Below, one piece after another: positions 58,674-64,000 of a stretch of 64,000 bases of DNA. The position numbers and the translations under genes are program-made. Within the stretch, counting starts at the first letter, position 1; every line of letters starts with the position of its first letter. The notes below the pieces were generated by a model. It ran no database searches, was not told where the DNA came from, and was given only the letters and a program-made list of their open reading frames with translations. This stretch comes from Laburnicola sp. R22_1 (lineage: Eukaryota; Ascomycota; Dothideomycetes; Pleosporales; Didymosphaeriaceae), in NCBI GenBank assembly GCA_014281115.1, contig JACONQ010000018.1, forward strand, positions 1,550,001 through 1,614,000. The letters run 5' to 3'.

Positions 58674-59846
58674 TCAAAGCTTAAACTGGCTCTTCGTAAG
58701 CTTCTCACTCAGCGCCCACAATTTCTTCGCAAGGTCCTCGTCTGTCGCATACGACGCAGCTTTGCAAATCTGACAGTCGTGCAGGAGGATGCCTTTCGAT
58801 TCTACGCCTTGATGTTAGATTACACAGAAGACCATGGGGGAATCAGGATTCTCGCCGTTCAGAGCAGGATCCAAGGCAGCAACCAAGGTAGTTGAGGCAC
58901 CCTGATCGAGGTTCTTCCAAAACGAGCTCGTTGCGCGTATCGCTGCCTCACCGTCTGCATCGAGGTTTCGGCTCAACCCCGTCCATATAGCTTTGTGAAG
59001 TCAGAAAGCCACCAACACGATTTTAGTGAGACGAATGTGATCTTACATCCTGGATGCACCGCATAGCTGACCACGCCCTTTTCTTTCAACAACCTGTTCA
59101 ACTCCACCGAGAAAAGAATATTTGCAGTCTTCGCCTGTCCATACGCAACATAGCCATTGTATGCACCTTCTGAACCTTTGGTGAAAATTGGGGCGAGCGG
59201 ACGATGCTGTTCTTCAGGAGGTATCTCTTTGCCTTCGAAGTTGTAGTCGTGGAACCGGACTGGGCTGAGATTATGTCCCAGACTCGTCAGGTTGATCACA
59301 CGCGTTGCACCCGGGGCGTTAGACTTAGCGACAGTGAGTATTAGTGGCATGAGCAAGTTCGTCAGCAGGAAGTGGCCGATATGGTTTGCACCGAATTGCG
59401 CTTCGATGCCTTCGGTGGTGAGTTGACGCTTGGGCGTCATGATGCCGGCATTGTTTATGATGATGTCGATACGAGAGGTTAGTTTTGTTATTTCGGTTGC
59501 GGCTTGTCGGATGGAGTCCTGGGACATGAGGTCCACAAGAACCGTTTGAATGTTACTGTCTGGGTACGCATCTTTGATAGATTTCGTAACGGCGTCGAGT
59601 TTCGATTGAGTTCGGGAAGCAAGAATGAGGAGCGATGGTGATTGGGAAGCAATGCTGAGAGCAGTCGAACAACCAATGCTTTCGGGCGATACGCCTGTGA
59701 TGAGAACTGGACAATATTAGTAGGCGTAGCGTTGAACATAAAGTACACATACCAGTCTTCCCCTTGATATGCTCTGAAAATGCTTTTGCGACTTCAAGAG
59801 CTCCTGTCTCTTGGTTCCACTCGGAGCGCGTCAATGTTGCAGCCAT
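58674..59846 (-). CDS. Short-chain dehydrogenase/reductase, four exons
   Basis: NAD(P)-dependent oxidoreductase of the WW-oxidoreductase/retinol dehydrogenase-like SDR group, 338 residues. Exons: 59753-59846, 59047-59706, 58856-58990 and 58674-58801. The coenzyme site is split by intron 1: KGKTVLITGVSPESIG, where SPE replaces part of the usual TGxxxGxG. NNAG at 116-119, Ser173 in LTSLGH, and Tyr220/Lys224 in YVAYGQAK complete the catalytic set. After HPG (249-251) come FWKNLDQGASTTLVAALDPALN and ILLHDCQICKAASYATDEDLAKKLW, the usual family ending. Intron 3 (58802-58855) is readable only with a GC donor (GCGAGA) or with an unlikely 31-bp GT intron. The ATG at 59846 lies 35 residues before the coenzyme motif, normal for the family. 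Confidence 0.88.
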
Positions 59847-60797
59847 CTTGTCAATCACGTGACCAAGTGCTACCCGTTGCAGAAGTGAATAGCTACGGCT
59901 AGGTATCAGTACACAACGGCGCTCACTCATTAGACCAGACCTTACCAAGCTTGCTGTTGGAGTACTCGTCCCAGTGTAGTCAAGTGTGATGCATCTCAGG
60001 ATGCGGGGTCGCGTTGCGGGGAAGTGGTGTGTATGTGGGGCATCGCTCCCCAACACCATCTTCACAGTCACGCGTCGAGCCCCCATGTCGCTTGGTAGAA
60101 GCATCTCCACAAGTACTCCACCGATGGGCTTGCCTACCATCGTCCGAGGCTGTATTGAGCTCCTTTGCGAACGGCATTCATGCAAACATGTCTCGACTGT
60201 GCCGGTCGTCGGAGGCATCGTACCTAGACCGACATAAGCGTATCAGGCGATGCCAAGGTATTGTACGTCTGCTCGAGAACAGACGCGCCTATACTGTAGA
60301 AATTGACCCGTAAGAGACCTGCCTACCCACTTTCTGAAAGAAGACTTCGCGCACTCTCGGTACACAGTATAACGCTGTTATGGAAAGCTGTAGGGGTGCT
60401 AGAAAAACGCTTTGAAACAAGGTAAAGCAATAAGACTGGTTTGGCGACCGTTTGGGGACACTGTTCGTCTGTTGAGCATGTGCAAATCGGCCGGCCCCTC
60501 ATGATGGAGTCACCTACCCACTTTAACAACCAATTAGAAACTTTGCCTCAGCATATCTAACCCACTTCAACAGTATCGCAGTCCATTGGTGGGTTCTTGA
60601 TATGGTTAGGCACAGGTTTCTTATGGGTCAATTTCTACGGTAGGGTTAAAGCGGTGGACTGAATCTGGGTCTCGGTGCCCCACGCCCAAGATATTGTTCT
60701 GCAGCATGAACACGTCCACAAAGTTTTTCTACAACCTCGTAACCTCAAAATCTGACGTCTGAGTACAAATACTAAGCACCCCTCGCACCATTGACGC
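59847..60797. other. Divergent intergenic between SDR and FAD monooxygenase genes
   Basis: 951 bp shared by two divergent promoters. The SDR frame stays open upstream to 60218 but without family motifs, so I treat it as non-coding. Confidence 0.4.
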
Positions 60798-62258
60798 ATG
60801 GCTTTCGTTGCAAAGCTCAACGAGACCAGGCTCTCCCCAATGGCTGTGCCGGAGACGAACAGCACGAAGCCAAAGACTGGCATCAAAGTCATCATCGTCG
60901 GCGCAGGTACCTATGAACCCTTCAACTAAACAATAATATATCATTAACAAGGTCTCCAGGATTCGGCGGTCTCACCGCGGCCATAGAATGCGTCCGACAA
61001 GGCCACTCCCCCGTCATCTACGAATCCTTTCCTTCGCTGAAGATTCTCGGCGACATCATCTCCTTCGGGCCCAACGCTGGGCGCATATTCTACCGCTGGA
61101 AGGACGGTGAGATTGCGCGCGCGATGCGCAAAATCTCCATCGACTTGACCGACTACGGTTTTAATATCCACAAGTGGGATACCGGGGAGATCGTCATTAA
61201 TCAGAAGACTCCGCCTAAAGACCAGACGGCACCCGTTTTCAATGGACATAGGGGCGAGTTGCATGAGATTGTTTTCAATTACGCGAAGGAGTTGGGCGTG
61301 GAGATTGTGCTCGGCCAACGGGCGGAGAATTACTGGGAAACGGAAAGTGCTGCGGGGATTACGCTCGAAGACGGCACAAGAGTAGAAGGCGACCTGGTTG
61401 TGGGCAGCGATGGTGTGAGGAGCAAGGCGAGGACGCTTGTACTCGGGTACGAGGACAAGCCAAAGTCTTCTGGTTATGCCGTGTGGAGATCGTGGTTCAG
61501 CAACGAAGACATGCTTGCGGACCCAGAAACGAAGCAGTTCTGCGAGAATGGGGATACGTTCAATGGCTGGATCGGTATTATCCCCTCCATTGCCAACCCA
61601 TGTTAAAATCGATCGCTAACAGATTCATACAGGCCCTGACGTCCACTTCCTCTTCAGCACATTAAAAGGCGGCAGCAACTGCTGCTGGGTCCTTACCCAT
61701 CGCGACGAACACGACATCGAGGAGTCCTGGTCCTTCCCCGGTAAACTCGCCGAAGTCAAAGAGGTCCTCCGCGACTGGGATCCCATGTGCACGAAGATCA
61801 TTTCAAAAACGCCCGAGGACAAACTTGTGGACTGGAAGTTAGTGTATCGCGATCCATTACCAACGTGGGTTTCGGGGTATAAGAATACAACAACTTCTGG
61901 CCACGGAAGAATCTGTCTGCTCGGCGATTCTGCGCATCCGTTTCTGCCTACGAGTGCTCAGGGTGCGACTCAGGCGTTGGAAGACGGGGTCACGCTCGCG
62001 GTGTTGTTGAGGAAGGCAGGGAAGAACAATATTAAAGGCGGGCTGAGAGCATATCAAGATATCAGGTATGATAGGGTGTGCAAGGTACAGAAGACCGGCG
62101 AGACGACGCGTGACATGTGGCATAACACGGACTGGGAGAAGGTGAAGAAGGACCCGGAGAGCATCCAATTTCCCCGTGAAGACTGGATATATATGCATGA
62201 TGCCGAGAAACATGCGGAGGAAGTCGGCGATGAAGTCATTGCTAAAGTGTCGGCTTGA
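60798..62258 (+). CDS. FAD-dependent monooxygenase, salicylate hydroxylase-like
   Basis: Class A flavoprotein hydroxylase of 449 residues. Exons: 60798-60906, 60960-61574 and 61633-62258 (introns of 53 and 58 bp; donors GTACCT and GTATTA). The N-terminal dinucleotide fold VIIVGAGFGGLTAAIECVRQG gives the GxGxxG motif at 35-40, completed by splicing. The second FAD/NADPH motif is LVVGSDGVRSKAR (D187), and the third is GRICLLGDSAHPFLPTSAQGA with D340, followed by QALEDGVTLAVLL. These three motifs define the family. Typical substrates are aromatic acids or polyketide rings; which one applies here is not readable. The protein ends at about the usual length, without a membrane anchor. Confidence 0.93.
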
Positions 62259-62386
62259 GAGTCGAGCAAGTATCTTGTATAGAATCCCATATGTTCTAGA
62301 CGTCTTGATCAATCTCAAAATCTCCATCTCGAAGCAAGTACATCTCCCGTCCAAACGTACAGGGTCCACAGATCAACCCCTTACCC

Positions 62387-63184
62387 CTACCTCGTCCTCG
62401 CCGAACAAACCCCATCCCCATGATCATGATACACGCACTCGACAGCCGCAAAATTCCCCGCCACCCTCGCCTGCGGCACCACCGACCTCAACTGCGCAAG
62501 CGCAATCATAACCCCCGCCTTAAACAACCCATCAAACTCCCCACTCAACGCAACAACCCCAACATCCATATCATCCCCAAACCACACCAACACCTTCCCC
62601 AGCAGCCTCCACATCCCACACGCCCCATCCCCATACTCCATCACCGCACGAAGAACGTGATTCTTCGCCATGACGACGGAAACAAGCTGCTCCGGACACC
62701 CCTCCGGCGCGCGAATCACGTTCATAAGCCGCGACATGACTTTGTCCGTGTACGGCGTGTCGCCCATCTTGCGGCCAAACGCGTAGGACAGAAGGAGATC
62801 GGCGTAGTCCATTCGCGCGCGCAAGACGGGGTCGTACGTGGGAAGCGAGGCGGACAGGTCGCGGGTTGTGGGCGCGTAGCGCTGCCCGTTGTGCATGTAG
62901 TGGGCGTAGAGGACCCAGCTTGTGCGGGTGGGCCAGGAGATGCGCACGGCGAGGGTCATGTCGCTTGCGAAGATGGGGGCGAAGAAGGTGGATGTGGGGG
63001 GGATGAGGGTGCGGGCGATGGAATATGCGGTTGTTGTTTGAGGTGGACCGCTTTCGAGGATTTCTACGCGGAGTTGGGGATGGGGATCGTGCGGGCTGGG
63101 TTGGATGTTAGGAGGGTCTTTGTGGAATTGGGGATTTTGGTAGAGGTACGTGGTCTGCTGTAGTGCCATGTTGAAGGTCGACAT
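62387..63184 (-). CDS. Uncharacterised fungal protein, 265 residues
   Basis: Single exon, first ATG at 63184 (MSTFNMALQQ). The 3' end lies only 128 bp from the end of the FAD monooxygenase gene, convergent. The N-terminal part resembles a scaffold-like strand region (TFFAPIFASDMTLAVRISW), followed by LLLSYAFGRKMGDTPYTDKVMSRL and LVSVVMAKNHVLRAVMEYGDG, and an ending FAAVECVYHDHG. The middle resembles the C-terminal half of fungal BTB/POZ-type proteins, but this is a weak impression and I see no complete BTB fold. Not recognised with confidence. Confidence 0.7.
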   Translation of the reverse strand: MSTFNMALQQTTYLYQNPQFHKDPPNIQPSPHDPHPQLRVEILESGPPQTTTAYSIARTLIPPTSTFFAPIFASDMTLAVRISWPTRTSWVLYAHYMHNGQRYAPTTRDLSASLPTYDPVLRARMDYADLLLSYAFGRKMGDTPYTDKVMSRLMNVIRAPEGCPEQLVSVVMAKNHVLRAVMEYGDGACGMWRLLGKVLVWFGDDMDVGVVALSGEFDGLFKAGVMIALAQLRSVVPQARVAGNFAAVECVYHDHGDGVCSARTR

Positions 63185-63635
63185 TGGGGCAGTCGTGGCT
63201 CTGTGTTCGTTGGTAGAGGCTATGGTTGAAGTTGATGAGAGTTGAGCACCGCAGGTGTTTATATGGCTAGAGAAATGTCTCTCTGAGGTCTGAGGTCTGA
63301 GCGCACAAGCAGTGCGCGCAGACGCCAGCCTTGGAAACAGCATAAGACAGTTTCATGTTCACAGGTAAGGCCTACTTTCACCAAGGAGATCTGTACAAAG
63401 AAATCCAATGCAGCGCGTTGTGAGGTTGTAAAATTGGACCAATCGTACAATGTATTTTGAGTGCTCATCCAACTTTACTCAAATCCAACTCTGTAAAGCT
63501 CACCTTGAAGGTATACCACAAATTGCTTGATACCAAGTTGAAGATCCCCCGTAGACGTGAAGTTGAACCCCCTGTGGATCGTAAGACGCCGAAACGCCGA
63601 AACCATCATGCATGCATGTCACTGCGCTTAGCTTC
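63185..63635. other. Intergenic; nothing recognised
   Basis: 451 bp between the uncharacterised gene at 63184 and the partial gene at the window end. Confidence 0.35.
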
Positions 63636-64000
63636 TTACTTCTTCTTGAACATCTCACCGTTCCACCCGTATGCTTTCGCCAGCCTCCATCCATAGTGCC
63701 TCGCCCACTCCAACGGGATTTTACTGCTAGGATGCGGCTTATGGAACTGAATACCTCGCCCGCCCCAGTCGGTGGTAACACATGGAGTGAAGCGACGAGC
63801 CGAACCGGTCAATTTATCCATAGAGAAGCCGAGTGATCCCATTGCATACTTGAAATCTTTCCATGAGACTTGGCGTGGGACTTCTGGATCCAGTGAATGA
63901 AACAGTGCCTTGATAACCTTGTGTGTGCGTTTATCGACTGTGTAGATGTGTTCCTGAACGTCTTCGTTTGGCTGGGGAGCGACATCTTCGTCTTTTACCA
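63636..64000 (-). CDS. C-terminal end of an uncharacterised fungal protein (partial)
   Basis: The frame is open from the window edge to the stop at 63636-63638 (121 residues visible), so the start lies beyond 64000. Segments: HKVIKALFHSLDPEVPRQVSW, KDFKYAMGSLGFSMDKL, IQFHKPHPSSKIPLEWARHYG and AYGWNGEMFKKK. This closing block (Trp-Lys-Asp-Phe, then IQFH.PHPS.KIP, then YGW.G.MF) recurs in many filamentous-fungus proteins of unknown function, sometimes at the end of larger multi-domain proteins. No function can be given. Confidence 0.75.
   Translation of the reverse strand, partial: VKDEDVAPQPNEDVQEHIYTVDKRTHKVIKALFHSLDPEVPRQVSWKDFKYAMGSLGFSMDKLTGSARRFTPCVTTDWGGRGIQFHKPHPSSKIPLEWARHYGWRLAKAYGWNGEMFKKK

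Noticed and set aside
59847..60218. Upstream extension of the SDR frame
   Set aside because: Open but without family motifs; the family's usual distance to the coenzyme motif favours the ATG at 59846.
1..64000. tRNA or rRNA genes
   Set aside because: Scanning by eye for T-loop GTTCGA-type words with matching acceptor stems gave no convincing gene; a tRNAscan-SE run would settle it.

Overview
The window looks like nuclear DNA from a filamentous ascomycete (Pezizomycotina). Spliceosomal introns are short (46-70 bp mostly) and often carry a CTAAC/CTGAT branch site. TA-rich islands look mutated by repeat-induced point mutation (RIP). There is a Fot1/pogo-type DNA transposon, and the housekeeping genes are fungal in architecture (UPF1, BUD32, a UBC6-type E2, a delta-type phospholipase C). 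A Dothideomycete is my guess from the overall style; that is inference, not something the sequence proves.

Layout. 0-2 kb: an intact, un-RIPped pogo/Fot1 transposon with 84-bp terminal inverted repeats and a TA target duplication. 2-5.3 kb: gene-free, with a TA-rich decayed repeat at about 2.4-2.9 kb. 5.4-20.6 kb: a gene-rich block on both strands: a disordered conserved protein, BUD32, a possible small membrane protein, a 2-exon membrane protein, a broken viroplasmin/RNase H1-N-type gene behind a dense array of ACGCGT boxes, a proline-rich protein, a tail-anchored heme oxygenase-like protein and a tail-anchored E2 enzyme. 20.9-22.1 kb: a secreted GH131-type glycoside hydrolase. 22.7-24.9 kb: a RIP island that includes a fold-back element. 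25.5-28.8 kb: UPF1. 30.2-31.1 kb: a second RIP island built from the same short repeat. 31-35.7 kb: gene-free. 35.7-39.1 kb: phospholipase C. 41.8-44.1 kb: an uncharacterised 736-residue protein. 46.5-47.8 kb: a HAD-family (CECR5/cut-1 type) phosphatase-like protein. 50.8-62.3 kb: five metabolic genes close together (medium-chain dehydrogenase, cytochrome P450, MFS sugar-type transporter, short-chain dehydrogenase, FAD monooxygenase). Two uncharacterised genes end the window, the last cut by its edge.

How the parts relate. The 5-48 kb genes are mostly unrelated housekeeping genes. The 50.8-62.3 kb group reads as a small oxidative catabolic or tailoring cluster (oxidation, reduction and transport) with no visible backbone synthase and no visible transcription factor. 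Three of its genes appear to use GC-AG introns. The most notable non-coding signals are eight ACGCGT boxes in 372 bp upstream of the viroplasmin-type gene, five AACAATAC-type sites in about 260 bp upstream of a TATA box near 9.6 kb, and seven exact copies of the 10-bp palindrome TACCTAGGTA in intergenic DNA. Intron positions were deduced by reading frame, splice consensus and family knowledge; none was tested against transcripts.
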